Below, piece by piece: positions 48,169 to 59,405 of a DNA stretch of 64,000 nucleotides. Made by a program: the position numbers and the translations under genes. The DNA comes from Rotaria macrura. Taxonomy: Eukaryota > Rotifera > Eurotatoria > Philodinida > Philodinidae. Below the pieces are notes generated by a model. The model had not been told where the DNA came from, searched no databases, and saw only the letters and a list, made by a program, of their open reading frames with translations. The stretch is taken from assembly GCA_900239685.1 (NCBI GenBank), contig OENT01000023.1, positions 296,168 to 360,167 on the forward strand. Direction: 5' to 3'. Position 1 is the first letter of the stretch. The number at the start of each line of letters is the position of its first letter.

Positions 48169-51100
48169 AATCGATGGAAATCAATTGAGAGCAAGAAATC
48201 TAGCAGAGAAAAAATATTATTTTTAAGAATATGAAATTAATCTAATCTATATAATTCGATGACGAAAGTAAAAGAATTGCTTCAGAACAGGCTTATACCA
48301 TGAAAGATGCTACTTGGCCTCGATACGAATTTACAAGGTTTAATCTCCGTTCATTAGATAAATATTTTAGATTTCTATTAAAAAGTTCATTTGATTGAAA
48401 ATAATTTTTCAAAACAGTTTTTATATTCTAATTAACCATGAACCATACATCTGATTAGTCCATATGAACCAATGAAAATGCTCGCGAATAAAATCATGAA
48501 TATTTTTTTTGGATGGATATAAATTTCAGTGAAAGTATCATATTATGCAGACGACTGTTTTATAATACAGTTGGACGGTATACGTAATAGAAGAAGAAGG
48601 AGAAGAAAAGAAAAAAACAAATATTGAAATCTTGCTCTTCCTTTGCGCATCAGTTGTCATGATTGATAGCATTTATTTGAGTTGCCGTACTTAGAGAAGA
48701 CCAGACTTTACATAAACTTGTCTGTATCGGATTGATGTCATCGATATAACAGAGTTATCGTTAGGTGCAAAATTCCACTCGATATCGATGGTGTTCAAAT
48801 AGGTCGTACTTGGTACGATGATTAAATCAGGTAGAAACGAGCAAACGCATTGTGTCAATCAACAATTTCGAGTCAAATAAAAATTAGAATTACTTCATCA
48901 TTAAAAGAAAATATTGAAAGACTTCATAAAGTCATGCGAGCATTTTTACTACAAGTAAACTAGGCATTTCAGATTGTGGTTCGTCAAAATTTCGTTGATT
49001 ATTCTTAAAAATCTAGTTTTGGACATGCACATAAAAGATCCTAGCCTAGTCTTCGAAATACAATCTGATAATGCAAAAAAATAGCTTAGAATCCTAACGA
49101 ACCTTACCGTTGTTCAATGCTTATTCGATGTAAGATTCTTGATCAACGTTACTGATCTGAAATTTAGATACGTCATTATTACAGAAACTTCTATCATTTA
49201 ATGAGTAGTACGCTATTTTACAGAAACTGCATACGAATCGAGAGTGTCTATTCTGTTCTACTTCTGAATCGCAGAACTGAGCGTCATTTTCAAATGTTTT
49301 TCACGTAGCATATCGAGTTATCGCAACTATACCACCGTGGAATGCCAGTTCATTGCTCCTAGAAAAATTTTTATGCAAAGAAGTTTGACTTCACGATAGT
49401 TACCAAACTTTTCTTTATTAGCTCAATCGAAAGTAAAAGTGATTAATAATTCTGTTTACATTGTACTTTGTGTCTATTTTATCGCAACTTTTTTCTGTAT
49501 AGACTTAATACGTACGCTTGCAGTTTCGTACTGATAGAATCAATTAGTGACAGCTGAGATTTTATTGCTTTTAAAAAACCATATGTATCCTAAAAAGTTC
49601 CGATCGATTGTGAGGAACCCAATTTAAGAGAACAACTCTCCCAAGGATTAATCTTTTCCAAAAATTCGGAGAAATTTATGGCATCCTACGAAATCCAAAG
49701 CAAGCTGCAAATTATGTCAAAAGTAACCCATATATGACCAATCCATGGTATTGACACTAAAAATTTTGCAATAGCCGGAAGATTTCAGTATTTTCAGAAA
49801 GTCTAAGGAAATGTGATTGCATGTAGATTAGAAGTCCAGTTTCAATTTTTAGATGTATCCATACTCAATCTTCTCTTCTGTTATGGAATTACTCTTTCAT
49901 CGTGAAATCTGTTTCTATATTATGATTATTCTTTGCGAAATACACTTAGAAACAAAAGAATACGATCCATCGCGACAGATGAAACTAATCATGACTGTAC
50001 ATTTACTATATGAGCGATGATGCGATCTTCTGTTGTGTATGAGTCGGATCGAATACAGAAACCAACCGAATCGAGATTTTTCCATTCGTTTCGATCTCTG
50101 TTATTCTCGACAAATGTTTTTCTGCTGAAAACATGTGAAAAATGATATGAATTATATCGTAGAAGTCGAGAGTAAGATATAATAATTCCTATAGTCTTGA
50201 TCGTTTTGATTATATCATCAGCTAAGATGACACGTTAACTGAGATCAGGTGCCATAGCAGTGTATACTTGAAACTTTTTGATTGCAATATGAGAGTAATT
50301 ATCGAATACAGCGAAAAGCACTAGAAACAGACTGTTTTTCAATCAATCATCTAAAATTTTTTCCCTGAAGCTTGACCCAGCAAGCACTATCGTTTACTGC
50401 GATATAGGAGCTAAAAGATGCTGGACGATTTCAAGAACATTGGAAAACAAAGTCCATTCACCTTGGAACTTGCAGCAGTTATAAAGATTCATCCGTTCCT
50501 ATAAGTTCCAGCTTGAACGATGAAACTTTTATCCTATTGCGTTGCCTTACTAGAAAGAGCACTCTAATCATTCAGAAGAAAGAAACGAATAATTCATTGA
50601 CTTTTAATAAAGTTTTTATGTGAATTGATAGTCAGTTTATATGGCCTGCGGTAGAGATGTTAATGTGGTGGTGTGAGCATGATATTCTATACATTCACAT
50701 ACTAATGTCTGTGAGACATGTTCAAAGTTGTTCGACTCAATACTTTAGTGACGAATCATTCTCAATAGAAAGAAGCAGTTCTTTTGTGTCAATATATAAT
50801 TGTTCCTATTGAGATTTTCACGAATCGGTTCTTCCTTCAAGAGACAAATTTGCTAAACTTTTATTCACAAAGAATAGATTATTTTTCCTTAGCTTGTATG
50901 ATAGACATCTGATTATTCTAATCTTATTTTCTCAAAATATTCTTCTATTTTCTTTTCGGTTGCCTTTGGACTAGACATAGTGATGGAAAAAGCTTGCAAC
51001 AGATTTGAAATACTTGCAGAAGAAGAAACTGGAATGAATGCAACTCTTTAGTAGATATCTAAAAAGAGCTTTTTTGGAGCTTCAATGTGACTATTTACAA

Positions 51101-52903
51101 GGATATTTTCTGCTGGAACGATTTAGGCTTGATTTTGATATCGTTAATATACTGAAAAGCTCAGCGTTTTTAGTGACACTCTATACATTTTGAAGCAATT
51201 TTAATATCTAACATCTCTCATAATTACTGCAAGTGACTTATGTATTGGAATAGAAATCGCCTGGAATTTAATATGCCTATGAAAATATTTAGTTTTCCAA
51301 CTATTCATTATCTACGTTTGATGATTTGATCATGTCAGTTTCATTGTCCGTCTGTAATTTCACTATCTCCATTGTCTAGTTTCGTGTAATCAAACAGGAA
51401 TCAAATTTTTGAGGAAGATCATAATCTTGAACACTTGTTTTCGTAGTTGTGCTTCTAGTATGTATTTATCTACCTATCTCATTCATGAGCTTGATACATT
51501 GAAATGTTGATAATTGATATTGAATTTAGTTTTCTCGATGTAAATTCGGAAATTTTATTATTTTCTCTAATTTTAGATGCTCAGTATTTCTTTGTCATCA
51601 ATATAGATAAAAACAACTAATCGAAGTCGTAACTAATTCAAAAAATTATTTTGAAAAATATTTGATTAAGTTTTGTCTATATCTTCTCTGATTTTTATTC
51701 TTATCATTTCGATAGTTAGAATGGATGAAGAGAAGCTCGAAAAAGCAAAGTGTCCAATCAAATATTCAAACAGTTGAATCCATTGAAAAGCGATACAGCT
51801 AAATCTATCCTAAAACTTATGAAAGCTGATATAAAAGTAAAACGTTTATTACTTGAGAAAGCATAGCTTCTGTCGCGTCTTGCTTCTATTCTTTAAGATG
51901 CATAAACTTTCTCTATGAATTCAATGAGATCAAATACACTATTAGAAGCAGTTATATATGCGAATAATCATCGTAAATATATAGATATATAAATTTCATG
52001 AACCGCTAGTCAATCACTTAATTTACAGTCGATTTCCACACCTGTGATTAAAGTCGGTGAACCATGAACAATAACTTAAGTAATTCTCTATCAATCAAGA
52101 TTAATCATTCTACAAAATGATTTTCTGGCTATTTTTAGAAATTACTCCAGGACACAATTCTTATTGAAAATGAAAGTATACCAAGAAACTGACATCTTAA
52201 AAGCATTTCTTCCCTAGTAAACAATTATATTTCATCGAATATTTCCTACTCAAGTTGATATAGGTGGTATTTATCTGAATATTTGTCTCTCATATGTTAT
52301 ACTAATATAAGTGATACATGCCTTTTTCGATAGATGCATGTTGAGTTGATTATTTCTTTTTAGAAGAATTTTAATCCTCTAGAGGGTAGATCACCATCAT
52401 TAAAATGTAAAAAGAAACAAAAAACTGCAATTAGTGTTTTGTGTCCGATTTCGTTCCATCACAATCGAGTTCTTGCTGTACATTTCATTCATGGTATCAA
52501 AGATAGCCTACGAGAAAAGTATCCGAAATAATTCCGACTCTGAGCCAAACCAGTAGAAATATTAAGAAAATCCTGAAATCGTTCGTGCTCATGATTCAAT
52601 TAAGCGCATTATATCTGAAATAAAATAAAATAAAGATATTTAAGTCTGATACTCTATCTATAATCTAGCTTTTATGAAAAGTTTTAGTCAACATCGATGT
52701 TTTCTTTTTCGAAGAATTGACTTTTGCAGACAGCTCTAGAGTTATGCTATATCTATTGTTAGAGGAGGGTGTGAGTGAGCTGTTTGTATGTGTCTCTTTA
52801 CAAATACACCCATACCCTCTTATTTTTGTCCTTTAAAATGACAGACATTGACATTCTATCAATATAGCCTTACGTTGTTTTTGGACGTTTTATTTTCGAT
52901 ATT
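48169..52903. other. 4.7-kb gene-poor region
   Basis: No gene is supported. At 51720-51870 overlapping short frames (one reading KQLNPLKSDTAKSILKLMK) have coding-like codon use but break within 40 codons, so this may be a gene relic. A short G/T-rich then C/A-rich hairpin lies at about 52755-52820. Otherwise plain AT-rich DNA. Confidence 0.5.
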
Positions 52904-52911
52904 CTTTTCGC

Positions 52912-54870
52912 CAGAGGCGGATCCAGGATCTTGAGAGGGGGCGGCGGTTTTAAAATTTTTTCATTCACGATAATACAATTTTTCTGAAGTACTTTTTAAA
53001 GTGTTTCATTTTTCGCAATTCTCTATTTCGTTTTGATTTAGTGAATATTTAAATTCAGGAAAACAAAACAAGTGTTTTTGAGAAAAACTTTAGCAGTAAG
53101 TTCGAAAACACCAACCGACAATTGGACTTTGCAAATTCACCAATCTCTGCATTAGCATTTACATCTAGATATCAATAAATATACATCACAATGTGTGGGT
53201 GTCAGAGTCATGGTACATTCATATCAGCAGACTAACTTTCACCTCACATCGACACCCACCAAATTCTATTGATGTTGATGATGCTGTTATGACTTGAATC
53301 TCTTCCAATGATGAATCTAAAGGTGACTGAGGTCCCAGTGAAAAATTATCATAAAATAAAGCAGTATAGAGTATGTTACAATAAAAAGTTGGCTATTTTA
53401 AAGAAAAAAACCGTTCTAGACAAACTAGAACGATTTCCAAAATGGAACAGTCTAGAACTCATTCCTCGTTTATTCGAACGTATTTTTCGATTAAAAAATG
53501 GAAACTCATTTTTAGGGAACGCATTCTCGATCATTACCATCTAGTTTCACATTCCGTACAAGAATCCCCGAAGAGAAGTTAGCACAATATATGTCCAGAG
53601 GCCTCTTCCAATAAAAATCGGCGAGCTCTATTAAACGGTGTGCTCCGATTTTTCGCAGCTTAAACTAATGATCAAAATACTTTTTTTACATCAAGAATCC
53701 CAGAGGCAGAGGATAACTCATCGAAGATTTCGTCACTTTCAATGTGTCATGCTCCAGAGCAGTCAATTTTAAATCAAACTTATCGCTAAAGTCAGATGAA
53801 AGCATTCAATAATTTATAGGACGGTGAAGAATGCGTTCTTTTCTTTCTAAGAATGCTGTTAGATTGCGTGGAATGCGTTCATCAGTTTAAAGAATCCTTT
53901 CTCATGTGTTCCATTATAAAAAAGAAAAGAGCGCGATCTCATTTTGACGAAATCTGATTCAAACCGTTGCTAAAAAGAACGAAAATAAACCAATTCTAAT
54001 AGTTTTTGGAACGGACCTGAACGCTTTCTGTTCAGTCGAAAAACGGTTTTCAAATCGATAAGAAAGCATTCTGTAATAACATGGAACGAGAAAGCATGCG
54101 TTCCTTCAAAAACAGAACAATTCTTTTCCATTTGGAAACGCTTTCGCTATACTGTAGAACGCGTTTTTTAAGGAAAAGATATCTTTTCATGAGCGTGTTT
54201 TCTGCTATTTTTTACATGAACATTTTTCACTGGAGTGACAGCAAGAGCTGAATATCATGAGGAATTACTGATTGTGATGTATTTTCATTTTCATCTTGTT
54301 GCTGATTGTTATCATTTAAGGTACGTGTTTTGTTTTGAAAAAACAATAACTGGAGGATACATTTCAATCCAAAAAATGGTATTTATTTGTTTCTTTAAAA
54401 TAGGCATTCCTCAATAATTGCATGTTATCACTACATGCTTTATATATTTTAGTCAACATATATTGAAAAAAATCCAATATTTCTCACAAAATCTTCAATA
54501 CCTCTGTCCACACAATCAACTTGTTCTTTTAAAATTGAGGTTTTCTCTAGGTTTTTATGGCCATTATAAGCTTTTGTTGGTAAAAATTTAATATTCAAGT
54601 GTACTTGTATATACTGCCGACGGTTGATAGTTATGATTAATCTCGTTATTGTACTTCTCGCTTTTAATCACATGATCCTAGAGCTTCTTTATTATATATT
54701 TCAAACCGCATTTTAATAGTCAAAGCTGACATCCTTTGGTTAAATATTCTTTTGTAATATCTATTAAATCTTGCATTTCATCATAGAAACATTTCAAAAA
54801 TTTTGGCCGGAACTTCTATTCTCAGAGGGGTGGCGATAGCCGGGGAGTCTAACTGGTGGATCCGCCACTG
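52912..54870. mobile_element. hAT-family non-autonomous element, 1.96 kb, perfect 8-bp target duplication
   Basis: The left end CAGAGGCGGATCCAG and the reverse complement of the right end, CAGTGGCGGATCCAC, match at 13 of 15 positions and have the hAT CAGNG start. Identical 8-bp duplications cttttcgc flank it at 52904-52911 and 54871-54878. Next to the ends come G-rich runs (AGAGGGGGCGG and the complement of GAGGGGTGG). There is no recognisable transposase; the longest frame (53308-53544) shows no BED finger or hAT dimerisation motif. The interior carries a cluster of GGAACG-type words and a hairpin module. It is therefore a non-autonomous or gutted derivative, recent enough to keep an exact duplication. 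Confidence 0.88.
53410..54170. repeat. cluster of GGAACG/CATTCT words inside the hAT element
   Basis: More than fifteen copies of short related words recur on both strands: CCGTTCTAG, GAACGATTTCC, GGGAACGCATTCTCG, GAATGCGTTCTT, GGAATGCGTTC, GGAACGGACC, GAACGCTTTCTG, GAAAGCATTCTG, GGAACGAGAAAGCATGCG, GGAAACGCTTTCGC and GTAGAACGCG. Many pair with each other, so the single strand could fold extensively. Spacing is irregular, so this is not a tandem satellite. Confidence 0.65.
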
Positions 54871-54878
54871 CTTTTCGC

Positions 54879-55591
54879 ATTTGGCATGATTATTTCTTGA
54901 CTAAATGTAGACCGCTCATCATCATGAAAATCTAATATCTGAGTATCTAAGAGATCTCGACATTTTTTGCAAGCATTAAATCGATACCTTTTGTTGACAT
55001 ATCATATTAAGTAGCACATGTTTTTATCCTTCAAGAGAAAAATACAATACGTGTACATGTGTTTCAGTGAACTTGTACTATCCATATGTATTCATAAACG
55101 ATAGAGCGACACGTTTTATATGGTCTTTTTTCATGATGTGCTGTGTTCGAAATCTCTCTCTCTCTCTTTCTTCACACTAGACGCGACGAATGTGTATATG
55201 ATGTTGCTCCTCTGGAATAGTGTATCACTTTCAGTTCGAATTTCTTTGGCCATTGAAACCATCGCTAAGAAAATGTTGAGCAAAAGTATTGGTTTCCGAT
55301 CAGTATCAATTTTTAGTATATGAAGGAATTAATTCTATAATGTTTACCTAGATGAAGATATGCGTTAACTGCATGAAGATAATCAATGAATGTAAAACAA
55401 TGATATAATTGGAGAAATTTCGATGCTATCTTTGAATTTTTGTTTGAGATCCAGAGCACGGAACCAGATGTTGATTTCGAACTCATTTCTGTGAGCAAGT
55501 TTCTAAAAAACGCATAATAACCATGAAATTCTTTTTAAAATAAATAAATATATATATACGTCTTCATTTCAGATAAGTGTTGAAGTTCGAA
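54879..55591. other. intergenic, upstream of the F-box gene
   Basis: AT-rich. TTCATTTCAG ending at 55572 is a good acceptor 19 bases before the F-box gene ATG. Frames at 55120-55498 on both strands overlap one another and were not accepted. Confidence 0.55.
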
Positions 55592-57426
55592 ATGAACAAC
55601 TTCGAATTAGGTTTGTTCATGATGCATGAATTCTTTTTAAATCTCTTTTTTTTTTCAGTTTCTTCGACTTATTTCGAAGATCTTGCAAATGAAATGATAC
55701 TTGAAATATTTGATTACCTCGAAAGTTTGGAAATTTATGAAATATTTTTTTCATTGAATTTACGATTTCGATATCTATTATCAAGTTCAAATTTTCGTCT
55801 AAAAATTAATTTACCATCGATGTCAAAAGATAATTTTCTTCTCCGATGTAAAGAACTTGTAAAACCGAATATTGATCAAATTGTCTCACTTTCTCTATCA
55901 AATTATTGCGCTATCGATTCATTTTTCAAATTATTTTCGATTTATTCATTCACTTATATTGAATCAATTACTCTCGATGGTGTAGCATCCAAGAATCTTC
56001 TTATTCGACTTCTCGGTTCTCTCGTATTATTACCACGTCTTGTTAGACTTTCCATCACTTTATCATTTGATTATCAAAATGAAAATATCTTACTCCAATG
56101 CATTTTTAGTTTACCTTTGATCGAATATTGTAAATTAACATTATATGGAGATATCACTCGTGAAAGTTTACCTTGTGTTTATCATAAAGACGATCAATGC
56201 CAATCACTTAAATATCTCATTATTGATGGTGATTTTCGTCTCGATCAATTGACTCCAATTCTAACATATACGCCTCGGTTGACACATTTATCTAGTCGAC
56301 TTCGATCAGGATCGTATTATAAAACAGATAAGCAATTGATCATGCCTTCTGATATGAAAGATATCAAATTGACTTTTCACAATATTTCCTTTGATGAAAT
56401 TGAAATATTTTTATCTAAATTTTCCTATAAATTAAAACGCTTATGTATAACAACTAACATGAATGAAGCATTCCTTTGTGCTCAACGATGGGAACAATTA
56501 ATTATTAAATATATGCCTCATTTATGCATTTTTGATTTTAAGTATTTGGTTTACAAATGTGATCTCCCGTATGATTCTGTTGCCTGGTATCAATTATTAA
56601 ATAAGTTCAAGTCATCATTTTGGAAAAATCGACAGTGGTTCTTTCAATATCAATATCGGCTGTCCGATAAAAACGATTTGCCAGGAATATTTTATTCTAC
56701 TTATCCGTATAGGTAAAATAATTAAATATGATAGATAAAATTGAAATTATTTTCCATTTCAGAAGAAAATCTTATGAGTTGTACCGTTGTGACACCAATG
56801 AGACTATTATTAATTCAGCTTTTCATCTGATAAATGGTATCCAATGTATACCGGACAATGTTTCAATTCATTTTCCGAATGTAACTAAACTTACTCTTGT
56901 CGAAAATAATCTTAGAAACAAAGATCGATCGATGATTAGTATCAATCGAATTATTTCATTGGCACAACTCACTCATTTAGTTATTCGTGATAATTATTTT
57001 ACTATTGGTCAACTTATTGAAATATTACGATTTTCATTGAATATTCAATCATTAACTTTGATCGGTATGTCACTTATTGGTATATGTTCTTTATCAATTG
57101 AACAGATTGATCAAGTTCGTTCAATATCGAAGACCAGTAAAATTATTGATTTGTGCATCGAAAATAATTGCTTGTTGGAACATGTTCAGTTTTTTACTGA
57201 TCTATCGCCTCGTTTACAGCGTCTCAAAATTCATGTTATCGAAACTCAACTCGAAGTAATCGTACGATTTTTATTATCAAGCAACGTTCCAGATCTTTTC
57301 TCGTTATGTTTACGAAATTTAACCTGTGAAGCAAGGAAACAAGTTAAAAGGATCATCGATTTGGACAAACTAATTTCTAACTACAGTATCAGAGATCACA
57401 ATACTGGATTATACTTGTGGTGGTAG
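55592..57426 (+). CDS. F-box protein with LRR-like C-terminal region, bdelloid multigene type
   Basis: Exons 55592-55610, 55659-56712 and 56763-57426, 578 aa. Residues 10-55 form an F-box (FEDLANEMILEIFDYLESLE, then NLRFRYLL), the SKP1-binding motif of SCF ubiquitin ligases. The rest has irregular leucine-rich segments (VTKLTLVENNL, LTHLVIRDN, IQSLTLIGMSL), and near the middle FWKNRQWFF and IFYSTYPYRRKSYELY. As I recall, these segments recur in large bdelloid F-box families. It is presumably a substrate receptor; the substrate is unknown. Intron 1 is only 48 bp, a multiple of three without a stop, so retention would add 16 residues in frame. It sits 0.7 kb beyond a hAT element in repeat-rich DNA. 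Confidence 0.8.
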
Positions 57427-57911
57427 ATTTCGTTTTCGTTTTATATTTCATTCTATACTGATATGTTCATCAATAAACTAACAAAGTGATTTTTATTGCT
57501 CTTTTAGTCAACGCGTCTAATCTCTTTTTATTCAGGAAATCAATTTTCAAATGAATAGCATATTTTCACCACTTCATTTGTTTCATGCTTGAATTCTCTC
57601 CTTATTGCAGTAATGATAAAAAGTTTTCTAAAGATTTTCAATTGAGACTTTTAGCTGGCTAAGGAAAAACACGAAATTTTTATATTTAAAAAATTAAGAA
57701 CAGCTAAATTTACTGAAAATTTCCTGTGGGCGTGGGTGACATAGAAATATGGGAGGACGCGACTCGAATCTCACATCCACATTTTTGTAACCCGACGAAG
57801 AAAAAATAGACACAGTTGCAGCTGACATTGAATTCGAATTATTTCACCAGTGATTGGCCTTTGAAGCATCTTTCAACTGTTCTATTCTTGTTCCAAGTTT
57901 AACTAAATTAA
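57427..57911. other. 3' flank of the F-box gene
   Basis: AT-rich DNA without an accepted frame. A GC-richer patch at 57725-57770 (GTGGGCGTGGGTGAC, then GGACGCGACTCGAATC) looks like part of a repeat but could not be bounded. Confidence 0.5.
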
Positions 57912-58555
57912 CTAAATCTATCGAATGGTGTATTTAAAGTTTTCGCAGCTCTAACTATGGTTACCGAAAATTCCAAACAGCCTACAATTTTAGTGAAATT
58001 TTATTACCATATTCGTGCAGGAACCTGTCCCAAGTGTTCCATCCTCCCCAACTAAGATAATTGAACAACCCAGGAGAATCATTCCGACCATTGGATCCGA
58101 TCGGATCCGACAGGCACCGATCATGTTTCTATCGGAGTTTCTCCTATCCGACGAAATCCTATCGGATTCCTGGTTGCGATTCCTGATTCGGATCCCTAGT
58201 GTTGGATTTTATCGAATCCTACTATCAGAATCCGATTGGATTTCATCGTGTGATCAGACAGGCCTCTACTGTTGGGTTTAAATGCTAATTCGTACTCAAA
58301 TAAGAAACTAGGTTTCTCCCGTCGAATCCGTTAGTGGTTCCACAACCCGGATTCCCATAAGATTTCATCGGATCGTAGGATCCGATCGGATTCGGTATAG
58401 GATTCATTCACCTGGGAAGCTCTATCAAATGTTTTACTCAGATTTTTGATATCTCAGAGTAAGATTTTCATTCGTTTCTGCGGTACAATCCATCCCTGAT
58501 AAAATCTTTCTTACAGCTATAGATAATCTTGATACACCATTCGATAGAACTCATC
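57912..58555. repeat. palindromic element with GGATCCGATCGGATCC-type word cluster
   Basis: CTATCGAATGGTGTAT at 57917 recurs inverted as ATACACCATTCGATAG near 58532. Inside, CCCAGGAGAATCATTCC (58069) pairs with GGATTCATTCACCTGGG (58401-58417). Between them GATCC, GGATC, ATCCGATCGGA and CCTATCGGATTCC words recur about fifteen times on both strands. No transposase or clear target duplication. It is probably a non-autonomous DNA element or a nested pair. Confidence 0.55.
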
Positions 58556-58689
58556 GAGTTCTACGTGGAACTTGAATGAAAGATTTGCAACACATTGTTA
58601 AACAAATCGCTGATGGAATGTTTTTTGTGTATCTTCGATCATGTGGTAGTTCAGCACTGTTTTGCGAACTTCGGGTACCGCTAGGCAAC

Positions 58690-58920
58690 CGTGCGAGTGA
58701 GTATGTGGTAGCTTAAGGAATTGATTGTGCGTGCTGGTTTGTGGTTGAGTATAGGTGCGTGCGTTCGTGGGAAGAAGGGTGGAGCGTCTGTATGTGAAGG
58801 TTGGTATGACTATTGATGTTACTGAGACAAAAAGGTGCACTCGCTGAAGCTGACATCAACCTAAACACTCAAACCGACACCGACAGCCAAACTCAAGAGT
58901 GATACCCACACCTGTGCAGC
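58690..58920. repeat. G/T-rich arm followed by C/A-rich arm (imperfect palindrome)
   Basis: 58690-58810 is strongly G/T-rich (GTGCGTGCTGGTTTGTGG, AGGTGCGTGCGTTCGTGGG). 58830-58920 is C/A-rich (CACTCAAACCGACACCGAC, ATACCCACACCTGTG). The arms pair only loosely. Smaller structures of the same bias occur at 52755-52820 and 53195-53268. The minus open frame here (58598-58840) is a by-product of the composition. Confidence 0.45.
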
Positions 58921-59405
58921 AACAATAGGGACAGAGACATTTTCTTTTCTTTCATTCTCTCATATTCTCTGGTCGAGAGTCTCGGCCTTGTTAATAATTA
59001 ACAGATTATGTGATCATTGAGGATAAAAGATCACATATGTATTTAATTGATGTACAAATCAATTAAGATTGATTTTCAGATGTAAATGAGGATATTTTTG
59101 ATCCAATTATATCTCATTGTCCCATGTGTACGTTTTATTATAGGAGAAATTTCTCTTCTTTATAGGTATAAATACCAATGATTTCCAATGTAAAATCATT
59201 TGAATACATTGTACTCCCGTTTTGCTTTTTCTATTTTAGATTGAACTCAACGACACAAATCCAAGACATCAAATACCGAGCAAGACAATATAAAATAACA
59301 GGAAACGTAGGTATTCGTTTCATCTATACTTTTTTTCTTTTCAGCAATAAGGATTAATAGAAGAGATAACCTCATGAAGTAGGTTACTCTTTTCTCTTTT
59401 CATCT
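58921..59405. other. intergenic, 3' flank of the ADP-ribosylglycohydrolase gene
   Basis: AT-rich with no accepted frame or repeat. Confidence 0.55.

Noticed and set aside
57740-57775. GACTCGAATCTCACATCC as a possible tRNA T-arm
   Set aside because: No cloverleaf partner sequences nearby; more likely part of a repeat.
58598-58840. 80-codon Thr/His-rich minus frame
   Set aside because: Produced by the G/T-rich strand composition of the palindrome at 58690-58920; no splice or family support.
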